This document shows, in pieces, positions 12,957 to 26,100 of a stretch of 64,000 nucleotides of DNA. Source of the DNA: Eretmocerus hayati (taxonomy: Eukaryota > Arthropoda > Insecta > Hymenoptera > Aphelinidae). The DNA is taken from NCBI GenBank assembly GCA_029851415.1, contig CM056741.1, forward strand, positions 174,451,021 to 174,515,020. The letters are read 5' to 3'. Under the pieces are notes generated by a model that worked only from the letters and a program-made list of their open reading frames with translations, did no database searches and was not told the origin of the DNA. Every line of letters begins with the position of its first letter. Position 1 is the first letter of the stretch. The translations under genes were made by a program, and so were the position numbers.

Positions 12957-15192
12957 AGGGATCTTGCAGAAAGGACGTCCGCGTTTTTTTCTAAGATTTT
13001 GGACCCCTCCCCCCTCTTGTCACACGTGGTCACATTTCGTGGATAATACCCCCCCTCATAAGGACGTCCGAATTTTTCAAAATTTTTCATACCCTCAACT
13101 GGAAATTGGCATCGATAAAGTAAACTTCCTTGATATAGAGGTTCTCCGAGAAATATGTTGCGTCTCACCATTTCTATCGTCGAAATTTATCGAAATCGGA
13201 TTTGAAATTGTAATTAATTGCAAATAATAAGTCTAATTCATAGACTAATTTGAATTGGCTCGCATATTGAGAATGATGTCGAGATTCTTTCTTTTTCTTG
13301 GGAATACCATTGCCTGCTGAATCGATTTTTTGGGGTTCCTTGGACGAATTCATTTGCTAACCCTTTGTTATTGACAATTTTTAACGCAAATTTAGTGTTT
13401 TTTACCAATATCTTGAGAAATATGCATTTTCCGGGGAAAACACGGGGGGTCAAAGTTGTCGATCTCAGAATTTTTCACAGGAAAGGTCCTCACAACTTTC
13501 CCGGGAAACCCAGTCCTCAGCCTATAAACGCGTGGAAAGCGTCCGGCGCGGTTAACATGGGCTTAGATGGGCAGCCAGCGCATCCCTTCTCAACTTTCAT
13601 ATAGCTTCGATTCTTGAATGTTGCCGGGTTCCATTATGCGTTGTCATGAACGAAATCTATTTGTTAAAAACAGTCATAATAACAAAACCATATCTTGTTA
13701 GCATCATTATTGTGCGCTCACAGCCGAAGAGGGAAGTGTTTGATCATGTTTGAAAATCCAATGATTTCTCACAACAAAAAGAGTCGCCGAGTTTTCCAGG
13801 GAAATTGTGGTAGGTGGTGGGAAATCGTGGAAAGCAGGGAACATCATCCCGGAACTGCAGTACTTATCAGAGACATTGCACCATTATGGTCGAGACTTCA
13901 CGCGTATGTCCTCTAACTCCCCCGATTTTCCCCACCCACCACAATTTCCCTGGAAAACTAGGCGACTCGTTTTGTTGTGAGAAATCATTGGATTTTCAAA
14001 CATGATCAAACACTTCCCTCTCCGGCTGTAAGCGTACAATAATGATGTTAACAAGATATGATTTTTTTATTATAGCTGTTTATAACAAATAGATTTCGTT
14101 CATCACAACGCATAATGGAGTCCGGCAATATTCAAGAATCAATTCAATGATTCAATAAACACAGAAATGAAACGAAGAATTGTTAGTAACAGCCAACGTA
14201 TAACGTGTACTTGGTCCCCAAGCCCCTGGTCTGGGGCTCGATTTTAGCAGTCTCTCGGTGGAAAATCGAAAATTTCAGATCTCTTCGACATTGAAACGAT
14301 GTTATTGTCAAGTTTACATCTTCCTCTTTCGAATGCGCTTGGTTCCATCGCGATATTTTTGATATCATCGAAACTATATGAAAATTGAGAAGGGATGCGC
14401 TGGCTTAACCGCGCCGGACGCTTTGCACGCGTTTATAGGCTGAGGACTGGGTTTCCCGGGAAAGTTGTGAAGACCTTTCCTGTGGGGAATTCTGAGATCT
14501 ACAAACTTGACCCCCTGTGTTTTCCCCGGAAAATGCATATTTCACAAGATATTGGTAAAAAACACTAAATTTGCGTTAAAAATTGTTAATAACAAAGGGT
14601 TGGCAAATGAATTCGCCCAAGGAACCTCAAAAATTCGATTCAGCGGGTGGAAATGCATACGGAGGCATAGGTGGGCGCCCAGACTATTTATGCTTAGCTG
14701 CTACCATGGAATCATGATCAGACCCCGTGGGTTGGTTCGTGTCCTTGTAGATAGCTTTATATTAAAGGGATATCATCACTAAATATAACCTTAAGTATAA
14801 TCTGCAGCGACAAATCTTCAAAAGTAGACTTATATGATGGTATATTTCTTTCAAATCGAGCCGTAAACCTGATGATTGTTTTGAAATTCAAAACTCCTAC
14901 GATTAGAGCCGCTGTGCAATTGTTGTACATCGGATCACCATTTATATTGATATGCCGCGTGACCGTCAAAGCTCTATTCATGCTTGTGGACGTTTCACTG
15001 TACATAAAATTCTTTTGAAATTTGAAACTTTTTATCAAGGCGTCTCGCACCCAAAGGAATATCTGATTTTTGATTCCGAGTAAGTGGACGTCCGAATGTT
15101 CATACAACCCCCCTCGTCAGTAGTCACAAAAAGTCACACTTTCGACGACCCCCTCCCCCCCTCTGAGCGCGGACGTCCTTTCTGCAAGACCC
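12957..15192. mobile_element. 2.2-kb nested palindromic element
   Basis: Both ends carry the inverted 20-mer TTGCAGAAAGGACGTCCGCG (left about 12964-12983, right about 15168-15187), followed inward by C-rich tracts and a second GGACGTCC. Inside lies a second, larger palindrome with arms of about 13320-13835 and 13920-14650. Shared blocks include AAACACTAAATTTGCG, the CCCGGGAAA segment and TCCAGGGAAATTGTGG. The right inner arm has about 250 extra bases (roughly 14135-14385). Mirror-image reading frames at 13238-13453 (minus) and 14507-14782 (plus) are the same DNA read in the two arms and not genes. No transposase was recognised, so superfamily is unknown. Confidence 0.7.
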
Positions 15193-15638
15193 CTTATCCT
15201 TTTATGTTTCATTACATTTCAGTTCATTATATTTTTGTACGACAGAGATTCTTTTTCTTTTAATTTTCAACTTGATTCAATCAATCTGATAAACGGAGCT
15301 CACCATGATGCTCGATTTATGCTCATCAGAAATTGGATCGGTCATTTCATTTGGAGTTGGAAATGTACGACTAAAAAGCTACGCGGCTTGTGTTGCAATA
15401 GTCAAATACGGTATTTTTACGCTGATAAGTATAGGGCATGAAGAGTTTACATATTCGCAACATGTCAACTAACGATTTCTTTAATCTAAAACACCATTCG
15501 CCCTTATTCAATGGATTGAATCATATAATCATAAGAGTATACAATCTATTGGGGACTAGAATCCATTATATTGTATGAAATGAAACCGCACATTGATTGA
15601 TCAAAAATTCGTTGAATATTAGCATCATTGATGTACTC

Positions 15639-15973
15639 ACAAGGGGCGGACCTGACCTTTGGATCACCAATCCATTCCAAAATTTTTTTACAGTTTTGTG
15701 CCAGCTAGAATATGAAGAATCCAGAGTAACTCCGTCAAATGGGCCTTCTGTCCAGAGCTACAAGTGGAAATGTTAGCGTTGCCAGTATATCTATATATAT
15801 ATATTACTTTTTAACATGGGCCTATATGGGCAATGTTAATGTCATGGGCTGGAACTTTGAACAGGAGGCCTATTTGACGGAGTTACTCTGGATTCTTTAT
15901 ATTCTAGGTACTACCAAACTGTAAAAAAAGTTTGGAAAGGATTGGTGATCCAAAGGTCTCGTCCTCCCCTTGT
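15639..15973. mobile_element. 335-bp palindromic MITE, family A copy 1
   Basis: The left end ACAAGGGGCGGACC and right end GGTCTCGTCCTCCCCTTGT are inverted. Adjoining blocks TTTGGATCACCAATCC / GGATTGGTGATCCAAA and GAATCCAGAGTAACTCCGTC / GACGGAGTTACTCTGGATTC are perfect mirror copies. A TA-rich centre is followed by AACATGGGCCTATATG (15813-15828), also present in the element at 22775-23139. It is non-coding. Confidence 0.75.
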
Positions 15974-18593
15974 CAGATAAATCAAAGTAGAAATATAAAA
16001 CAACTGTCAACTACTCCGAACCAACGTCATACTATTCATCCAGTAATGACATCCAGAAGTATTAAGGGTTAGCATTTTTGAAAATCCCGTCAGCAAGATT
16101 TTATTATTGCGTGGTAGTAGTAAATCAAACTACGAGAGGAAAATGTAGAACTCCAATATTAGGCACCACAACATTTCGAGGATCCCGTGCTATCCATAAA
16201 AAAATTTACAACTCGCTTACGATAATAATCGATCACTCGCTGTGACTGATATATGCTATTGGCATCATATGCTCAGTAACAACATGTTGATGCTACTAAT
16301 TTTAAAGTCACATGTCTCCTCCAATACTACTTTCAAGTAGTTGCACGTGAACTCCCTCACTACCCAGTATACTCGACTGATTTGAAAATCACAGTTCGAA
16401 TCATTCGAACGTTTGACAAGACTTCTGAATTACTTCAGATTGCAAGACAAACAAGCAGAGCTAGGCGTGCAAACCTTGGAAAGATCGTCCAAACATCAAT
16501 GCAGGTTTTATATTGGAAGCATTTGTGTTGAATTGAGAAAATGTTTGCAACATCATATACCAAGATATTTCCAATGACGCGAACTTTTACCATCAGTGTC
16601 ATCGTCAAAGTGTGCGTTACACAAAATAAATTGATATCTATTTCTCAGACTTCGATTAGCTTCCGTAAAAAATTAAGTGAATGTCAGAACGATGATCCCA
16701 TAACACACACTTCTTCATGAAGTGTTGTGAGGGTTTATCTGATGTCACATGAGAATTCATGAAAAGAAGCGAGACATGTGAGAAAAATGATGCTATCAGT
16801 CTTACATCGGAACTCTGGAGAATCAAACCCATGAACTTTTTCACGGTAGCCATGCATTCTACCCACGTGGCCATGATTTTACTCTATCACATGCACTCCA
16901 GCAACAGATATATCTGATAATCCACTGACACTCACATCATCATTTGAGGTTCGCTGCATTTCACATTGTAAAGGGTCAACTTTCGAAGCATTTCAAATGT
17001 CATAAGTCTCTTGGAGTGTCTTGGATCATAGCTTATATCTTCATACTATACGTAATATTAGTCAAAATGGGGAATCAATTTTACCTCATAACTTTCATGA
17101 TGGCTATGGCTGAAGCAATCCGATTCCTTTGGCTAAATCTCTTTGCACAAAACACCAGTAATCTGTCCACTAATCACGAATAATCACACTTACATCGCAC
17201 AATAACAATAATCAGTAGTATAATCCTTTCAATTTTAAAGAACTCAAATTGGAGATTAGTCCATCATAATCACGTTCAATAAATTTCACAATCAGAACAA
17301 TCGTCCTGCCAGCTGGTCAATCTCTCGATGGTGTGATGTTGTTCACGCCCGAAGCGACAATGCGAACTGATCTCTCCTCCCAAAGCAATTTTTCGCGGAA
17401 AGACCGTCACGCATCAATAAAGAATGACGCGATGGAAAAAAAGTATGTTTTATTGTTGTTGTCAAAATGTGTGACGTAGAATAATCAAAAAGCCCTCGTG
17501 TACCACTAACTAATTAATATCCATGTCAGGAATATCATCAATCCAGATGAGAAAGATCACATCACTCTCAAATGAAAATCGTTAGAATCACGTGCTAGTG
17601 ATGATGCTATTGAAACTGTCCACACCGTCTCAATTACTTTCTCAATTAGTCCAATATACACCACTGCACACGCGGTTCGGTTTATTTGGTACATCAAGAA
17701 TGGCACGCAAACAACGACACATGTGATCGTTTTTTTTTCTTCTTTTTATTTGCTCTCTTTCACGCGAAAAAACATCATCACCGCAGTGTGGTACAAAAAT
17801 CCCGTGACGATGATTCACAAATAATAGGGGCGTTTTCGCCAAATATGTAGTGATGCTGCGATGCTGTTGATTGTATGAGTCTTGTAAAATTATCATTGAG
17901 ACATGGGAATATTGATCAATTCATCATCATATTCTTGTAAATGAACGATAAGGAGGGATAGAAGTATCACCACGTATGTATGTCTTTAAGAATCTTGACA
18001 ATTTGCGAGTCAGTTTCGTTTACTTCCAAAGTCAGCTGATTGATAAATAATGTACTTGGAGATGAATGATATGAGAAGAGGAGGAAATGTAAGTGGCACA
18101 AGCGCAATACATAGAGGTTCCTTGCACTTGAATTATTTATGAAATTGCAGACAAATTCAATTCTACAAGGTATACAGACTTTTATAAACCTTATAGTATC
18201 GGATCTTGAGATATGTCGAGTATAAACATTTTTCATGACTCAGGTTGACGACTGAGACGACGTCGGAACAGAAAGTATCGTCTCTTGGTTGATCTATCAA
18301 GACGATTGACATTGCTAGATCATGCAATGGGTACAGATTGATGTTGCGGACGAAACTTTTTCTCTAGATGCATGCAATATAAATTATTCGCTCATGGCCT
18401 AGAGAAAGAAGACTGTCTGAAATAAAGTTCCATTTGGATGCGTTTTGAATAGTTAGCATGCCGATAGGCATCGCGATAGATTCTTTAGAGAAAGTAGACA
18501 AATTTTATAGATACATGAATTGCAAACTATACATGCTCCATATCTTAGAAATTCCGAGATAAATGGAGGATCAATCAAGATTGAAAATACTTA
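15974..18593. other. Gene-free stretch
   Basis: No gene, RNA or large repeat was recognised. Short open frames lack codon structure or domain signals. Confidence 0.5.
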
Positions 18594-19388
18594 CAGTACC
18601 GTGCAAAAATTCCTGAACGGGGGTTTGAAATCCTCTCTTGCAAAAACGTCGATTGCTCGAGCCCAGATTAACATAGAGGAATTTTGAAAAAAGCATCTTA
18701 AAGATGAAAAAAAATGCTAACTTTTTATGGTTTGCGATTTTTCTCTCAGCCCTTTTTGGTACCTCAAATAGCTGATGTAATTTCAAGGATTTCGAGAAAA
18801 AAACCGTTTTTACTCTATCGGCTGTAATTTGGACGCGGATAAAGATAGAACAATTTTGCAAAAAGCATCTTCAAGAGCGGAAAAAATGCCATTTGCAATG
18901 ACTTTTCGATTATTTTTTACGTCGTGTGAATAAGAGTGCGAGAGCTCTCAAAGTAGCCAAAACCGTAGTTTTTTGCCATTTTTTGCTGTTTTTACACGTA
19001 TTTCATCGAAAATCCGAGAATCTGGCTACTTTGAGAGCTCTCACACTCTTATTCACACGACGTAAAAAATAATCGAAAAGTCATTGCAAATGGAATTTTT
19101 TCCGCTCTTCAAGATGCTTTTTGCAAAATTGTTCTATCTTTATCCGCGTCCAAATTACAGCCGATAGAGTAAAAACGGGTTTTTTCTCGAAATCCTTGAA
19201 ATTACATCAGCTATTTGAGGTACCAAAAAGGGCTGGAAGAAAGATCGAAGGCCATAAAAAGTTAGCATTTTTTCTCATCTTTAAGATGCTTTTTTCAAAA
19301 TTCCTCTACGTTGATCTGGGCTCGAGCAATCGACGTTTTTGCAAGAGAGGATTTCATACCCCCGTTCAGGAATTTTTGCACGGTACTG
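18594..19388. mobile_element. 795-bp fold-back element with CAGTACCGTG ends
   Basis: The ends CAGTACCGTGCAAAAATTCC and GGAATTTTTGCACGGTACTG are perfect inverse copies, flanked by TA (18592-18593 and 19389-19390). The arms, each about 370 bases, are nearly identical (for example ATTACAGCCGATAGAGTAAA on the right), separated by a loop of about 60 bases near 18960-19020. The end sequence is Tc1/mariner-like. Two mirror-image frames of about 95 codons (18571-18861 minus, 19121-19408 plus) are the two arms read outward and are not independent genes. High arm identity suggests a relatively young insertion or one kept uniform by gene conversion. Confidence 0.8.
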
Positions 19389-19390
19389 TA

Positions 19391-20317
19391 TATCAGACTC
19401 GAGTCTGATTCACTCATCCATTCTATAAATCTGGACCGTTGATTACTTTGGAAAGTATGTAATTTTGGTTACAGACGTCAGTATTAGTTTTGAGATTCCT
19501 AATTTAGGACTATTCAGAGCTTCAACTCAACATTCTTCCTGATCTTTCTTCAAAATCGATGATTTTCCATTATCTGTGAGTGCACGATACCTAACATTTG
19601 GAACTTCTAAGACTTATTGACTAAAAAGTATCCTAAGATGCATTATGCATTGTGAACTTTCAGAATAGCTCAAATAGTTATGATGATGACTTTCACAGGA
19701 AAAAAGAAGTTGATAAGCCTGAATTGAATCGTGAACTTGATAATTTTGATCAACTCATTCATTGATATTAGGTATCTCAGATCAACCGTGTTTGAAAGCA
19801 TGAGGGAATTTTGGAAAAACTTTTCGGAAAAATGTTTCCAATTTTCTTTTCCACTCCTGCTTGATGATGAGGACTATTTACGTTGCAGGATTTTCAAAGT
19901 GTTTGAGACAGATTTTTGTCAAAGTAGTTGTCTTAGTTTGAATTTCCAAGACTTGTTTTGAGAAAATGACCCCAATGATTAACATGGTATGTCGACGTCT
20001 TATTTCAAACATATTTACAAACAATCATTCGGAACATGCATGTTGTCTCTCACCATTACCACATTTAGATTTCGCGTCTTGGTTTTGTTTGATCTACAAT
20101 CAACACTCCTTGGACTACATCCATTTATTAGTAATAAGAAACGAGAATATTCCATGGCTGGCATATGATTCATCATTTGAGATATTTATAATAGAGAACT
20201 GACATGACTACAAAAATTATTCGAAAATGCTCATATTATGGAAGTTCACGTTGAAATAGACACGATACGTGGAAATTCGGGAATTTTCTGTCGTCAAAGT
20301 AACTTAAATTTGAGTCT
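19391..20317. other. Gene-free stretch
   Basis: No coding or repeat structure was recognised between the fold-back element and the next inverted repeat. Confidence 0.45.
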
Positions 20318-20570
20318 GAAGTTTTTCAGGTTTTGAATTGGCGCCATTCAATATGGCGGCGACTGCACATGAGTCACGTGACTTCAGAATGTTTTCCTTG
20401 ATGATTCTGAGGCAAACCTGCGTTTCCTCACCGCGAACTTCTATTATTTGAGTAAAATGAGCTCTCGATTGTGATTCAGATAAGAATTTCCGATGAAAAA
20501 TGACATCTTAACAGTTGAGGAATTTAGCGGCACATGTGTAGCCGCCGCCAATTCAAATTGTCAAAACTTC
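20318..20570. repeat. 253-bp inverted-repeat element (GAAGTTTT ends)
   Basis: The left end GAAGTTTTTCAGG..TTGAATTGGCG is mirrored on the right by CGCCAATTCAA..TGTCAAAACTTC. Further inside, ATGGCGGCGACTGCACATG pairs with CATGTGTAGCCGCCGCC. It is GC-richer at the arms than its flanks. It is probably a MITE, but no clear target duplication was found. Confidence 0.5.
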
Positions 20571-22774
20571 AATGGCGATTTAAAAACCATAGAGGCGTCG
20601 TAGAAATTTCCAACTTTTTTTCCTATATCTACTCTGCCGCGAACTCTCAAAATATAAAATTTCCCGAAATTATGTCAGTTCCCTATTCTTTGATAATTCC
20701 ACAAATAAACAGGGAACTTAAAATTTATGATCAGATTCTGTCCATCTCTTCAAATTCACATTGATTCTGTCCATCTCTTTAAATTCACATTGATAACCGA
20801 TCACAAATAATCGTATGATTGATTTCTGATACTTTAAGAATGCACAGAGCTGTAATCCGAATCTCCAGAAAGTTAATCTCAAGTCCTTATAGATTGAGAA
20901 TCTATTTATTTTCGTTTTCTTCGTAGACAGAGTAGAAGCTGTACAGATTCATCGATCCAAAGTCAAGGCAGCATTGGTTTAATGCGACGTGTGCCACGTT
21001 TGCGGTCAGAATTAGTTCTCAACAGCAGAGACTGCATAAGGCTTCTGTTGCCTTTTGTTTGGCGATTTCCGGGTGCAAATCTACTTTTGCGAAACCAAAG
21101 CATTCAATAGTATAACTGAAATACTACATAGAGACCATTCACACCAAAAATTATACGTTTCTTCGTGCATCGTATACGTGTTTGATTGTTTAACTTTGTG
21201 AAACAATTGTATGCACTTGTCGGTTGGCATGTACATACATTCATTTTAATATCAAAGGAGAGAATTTAAGTGGGGGTATACAAAGATTATTCAACTTCCT
21301 GATTCTGCGTGATACTCGCTTATCGCTTTGCTGGGATGCAAATCAAGTCAAATAAGAAAAGAGCTTCTGAAAGTGGCCATGTGTAATCATCCAAATAAAA
21401 GAAATGAGAAGAAATAAAAATAAAAAGCTTGGAAGGAAAACATTGTTTTGAAGGAAATTTTTGATCGAAGAAGAGTGATACTACATGAAACCAGTCATCG
21501 TTTGTTTTAGGCCAGCTCAATAATTTATGAAACCGAGTGTGATCACGAGTATTCGTGAAGGATGTAGATGAATCCAAAAAATTCAAGTGACTTTTGTGAT
21601 TGGGGGGGAAATATGCGTGGCGAAATGTAATTGAGGCAGCTTCATCATTTCGCATCAAAGATTGATTCATTCAACTTCATTCAAGAGGGTATCGGCATAT
21701 AAGTTAAGAATGAATAATTTTTGTTGTTCATGCCACTCAAAACTCATTGGGAAATTCTCGCGAAAATTCAGTGATGATGAATGTAAAATCGACTTCATTC
21801 GACATGAAATTGATGGCTTAGTATATTTTAAATTTACTGTTGAAGAATGATAAGTACAATGGGAATGAATGAACAGTGCATACCTCTATACTGCCACGAG
21901 AAAGAGTGAACATCTATGCGATTATACCTTACAACAGCAAATGGAGAGAATGGTTACATGACAACAAATTTTCATAATTTTTTATGTATAACCTCACTTT
22001 GTTGAAAGTGTTTGAGCCTTCACCAATTTAACCCAAATTTCGTCAGAGGCGTTATATTAATCTGACTCATATGTAGTCAACAGAGGCCTAAGATTTGTAC
22101 CATCGGAGATATCCAGACCTGAGTATGGACATTTTTGTCTTATTAGTAACTTATTCGTGACTTCACGACGAGTTTAGACGAACATTGGTTGAAGGATAAG
22201 CCACAACTTACCGTAAGCTCCATGAATAGACTCCTTAGTATATAACTCAAGTCATTACAAATCGAAATATGGCCGTTCATTAAAATCCTCCAGGTCAAAC
22301 ACTATGAAATCGAACAAAAACGTGTTTTTTCACAAGACCAGCCGTGAAATCGCAGAAGTTTGGGAGCTCAGCTTTACCCATGAGCAAAGTTGGCCTTTGA
22401 AATTTCATTTGCATAAGCCGCGTACGCTAAATACTAGCTATGTTTATGATTTCATCGAAAATCCTTTAAATCAATCGACTTACCGTAACCACATAATTTG
22501 AAAGCTCATTGCCAATTCGGCTGCTTATTCAACAAGCTAATATTGTCTAAATAAAACCCACGATAATGGATTCCGAAACTGAACGAAGACTATTGAACAG
22601 TTATCCGAACATTTATCGCTAGTGGCAATTATTGATGCACAAAAGAACAAGAGTTTCCGGAATTGAAAATGTCAATACTCAAGTTCCTCTCCTCCTCTAT
22701 AAAAACGCAATAATAAATTCTTAGAGATCAAACAAACTATGGCTCCAGATTTGTATAATTTGAATTTCATACTC
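20571..22774. other. Gene-free stretch
   Basis: No gene was recognised. A 116-codon minus-strand frame (21320-21670) has no recognisable family or splice context. A short direct repeat (GATTCTGTCCATCTCTT..AAATTCACATTGAT) occurs twice in tandem at about 20735-20795. Confidence 0.4.
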
Positions 22775-23139
22775 ACAAGGAGAGGTCCAACCTTGCGGGC
22801 CCTGAATTCGTCCCAAACTCTGTGAACTATCCCGTTCAGGTGAAAAATGAAGGTATCTCCAAGGCTTTTAATCTCATGGGCCATCTATCCTGAGACACAA
22901 CTGTGGTGATTAGCAGCATTGTCAGTACATTCGAGATTGTATATACCTATATACAACGTATTTTTCAACATGGGCCTATATGTCCAACGCTAATCTTTGG
23001 AGCCGTATCTCCAGAAAGGAAGTCCATGGGACTAAATGCTTTGAGAGAGATACCTTAATTTTTCACCAAAACGAGATAGTTCCCAGAGTTTGCAGGGACG
23101 AATCCAGATCCCGCGCGCGAGGTTGGACCTCTCCTGCAA
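22775..23139. mobile_element. Palindromic MITE, family A copy 2
   Basis: The left end ACAAGGAGAGGTCCAACC and right end GGTTGGACCTCTCCTGCA are inverted, and the next blocks (GAATTCGTCCC..CTCTG against CAGAG..GGGACGAATCC, and CATTTTTCACC-type segments) mirror each other. The centre contains AACATGGGCCTATATG (22967-22982), identical to the centre of the 15639-15973 element, and the ends are also alike (ACAAGGRGMGGWCC). The two are therefore diverged members of one family. Confidence 0.65.
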
Positions 23140-26100
23140 GGAGGTCAGCATTTACACCCTAGCGTCTCTTTCAATAATTTTGAATGAATCTATGAAATAA
23201 GATCTATCAAAGGGGCACAAAAGGGTGGCTTCGGACGGTTCAAATAGTAATTGGGGAAAAATATGAAATTGAATAATGCGCTGTCACATTGCGAGCTTTT
23301 GCAACGATTCTGGTACTCGAGGAGTTTGCAGGAGTGATTACAAACTTCAACTTCACAGAGCTGAGCCTTTCATTCTCTACGTATACCCAAATCTATCAGA
23401 TTAGAATACATTTTTGAGAAGGTTTTCAGTGGTCGCATTTATCCACGGATATAAACTTTTTCAACTGAAACCATCGAAAATTCAAGAGAAACGTTTAAAT
23501 ACTCAAGAAATAACATACATTGTACTTTCTATGAAAAGAGATTTGAAATTACTATTTGATAGTTGTCACATAATAATTACAGCGCATCACATATGTGACC
23601 ATCGTTAATTACTTCAACGAATTGAGGGGGTTGTGACAAGGGTCTAAAGACACACCCAATTCACGAGTCAACTCATCAAATTTCAGAGCTAAGGCTCTCG
23701 TATTATCCATCACGACATTATTTGTGTCTCTCCAAAGCTCGTCTAGAGTCACGTCTACAACGAAAATTATCCCAAAAATAGACGACGAAAAGTATACTTG
23801 AATGAAACCTGGACATCTTTCCAAGTTCAAATACAAAACGTTTGTTTCTCAAAATCGAGAAATGAAATACTTCGACACACTTGTTACTGCAACACGAGGC
23901 GAAGTCATTTTTATGGGGGAAAATACTTTGTGGTATATGAGTGGTTCCGCCGACAGTGGGATTATTTGGGGTCAAAATCGTCACAAGGAGTGATTTGGGT
24001 CAAAAAATTATTTCAGCCAAAGACAAGCTTCAGTGGGTCATAGGAGCTAATTTCCACTTATTTGAGTACAAAAAGTATCTAGAGCTACGTATCTCAAAAG
24101 TGAAGCCAGACGAAGATATGCCAAGTTCAAGAGGTTGCGGATGGGGACGGAATGGACATTTTGCGCAAGCAGTTTTGGGTGCAAAAAATCTTCAAAATGT
24201 CGTTCAGCCGTTTACGATCCGCAATGTGGTGGATTATCGAGTAGATTATGTTGTTTAAAGCCACACAATTTTGAAATGTAGGGGTTTTCGACTCCATATG
24301 AATCGTATGAGCGAATTCAAAAGTCGAGGTTGGGTTGCTTGTCAGGGGACAGAATTGACATGCCATGCAGTGCAAAATATACGGGGACGTTAGGATCTTC
24401 TCAAAAACTGTTGACATCCCATGTAGAACATACGATTCCATGAACATACATGATCATGGAATCCGTGGATTCCATGTTCATATGTGATCGGGTGTAAAGT
24501 CGGTTTGTAAATTGGTCATTTTTAATCCGGAAAGACGTGATATACACATTTACAGCTGGTGTAACATCGATACTTCACGGTGGCGATCCAATAGTACTCA
24601 GAAAAATATTTTCCAGAGTCATACTCAGGTTTTGAACATTTGAAGCACTGGAGAGAAAGATTTCGTAAAAAATGTCACTTCTTTGAAACTCGAGACCGAC
24701 TACTGGAAAGATTTTTCTCAGTAGTATATGATCACTATCGTGACGTATTGATGTTATAATAGGTTTGAATCAATATATCACAACTTTCTGGAATGAAAAA
24801 AAAATGTTTAAAACGGCTTTACGTATGATCATATATGACCATGGAATCGCATGTTTTACATGGGATGGTTGCGACCACACCACGTTCATCTGCTTACTAA
24901 TAGAATACACGCTATAGAAAATTGCTATATAATGCATATTCCAAGTCGTAGAAACTTGCGGAGGAGTTTGGGACACGGAAAATCACACTTTCGACGTAAT
25001 CAACCATATGTAGAGACAGACAGACATCAGACGAAGCGCATGGAACGGATCGATATTTTCACGTTTGCATTGATGAGAAAGGTGGTGTAGGGCTACGTGA
25101 CGCCCTTTGCTATCAGCAAAGAGTGACGTTGACCCTGGAAAACTAACCTATGGTGTAATGGGACCTTCACAAGGATACAAATATTGTACAAATGAGAATC
25201 TTGCACGCGATAGAGAGCTGCACCTTTTTACTCATTTTTGTACATTCTATTTTAGTGATTTAAATTGTCACGTGTGCAGGGTATATCACGTGTTTCTTGA
25301 TGTGCAGAAAAGCTCACAAGATCGACACGTCTGACTAACGTTGGCCTTTTTTTCCTAGAATGTGTACATAAAACAATATTGTCCTGACTCTATACTTACT
25401 TACCCAAGCTCAGTATACATATGAGAGCTTTTTTTACGAGCTGATTACGAGCCAATGCGATTTCCATTGTCAATAAAAATTTTTTTTTGCATTCTGAATT
25501 ACTTTTCCGTATACAATCGAGCAGAGGCAGATTGTTTTCGTCACGGATCTTGTGAGTACGCATAGACCTACCTCTATACCTTTGATTGGAATTTCCATTT
25601 AAATGTTCTTAAAAATGCTCGGTATAGAAGGCTTATTGGAATTAAGCTTAACATGAACCGTAATCGATATTCAGATCGATATGATATGTATATTATACCA
25701 ACTAAAATACCATTGATGCTTTCATTTTTTATTTAATATATAGGATAGCTGGGATGTTTTTAATTGCGGAATTATATATTTGGCGCAGTTGGTAATTCGA
25801 TTAACGATAGAGTCTTATCACCTTGATATTTTTTTTCCAGTAAGGTGATCTGAAACGTCGAATCCGGTCAAATGTCGCGCGGAAGTGAGTGACTAATGAT
25901 CAGCCATGGTTCAACGGATCTTTTCTGTCAAGAGCATTTACTGATCGTTGGATCGTTGCACTCGATTTTTTACCATCGAGGTTTTTTCCTTGCGCGACGA
26001 TAAGTAAGTTAGCACGTAATAAACATAGTTGTATGTTTTACAGGTGTATACAATAGCACGAATTGTTTGTTTATTGGTTTGAAAGAAATGACCATGTCTG

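Noticed and set aside
13238..14782. Two similar protein frames (71 and 91 codons) in opposite orientation
   Set aside because: They are the two arms of one palindrome read from each strand, so the similarity reflects DNA symmetry and not a gene pair.
18571..19408. Two near-identical frames of about 95 codons
   Set aside because: They are mirror arms of the TA-flanked fold-back element, without domain or start context.
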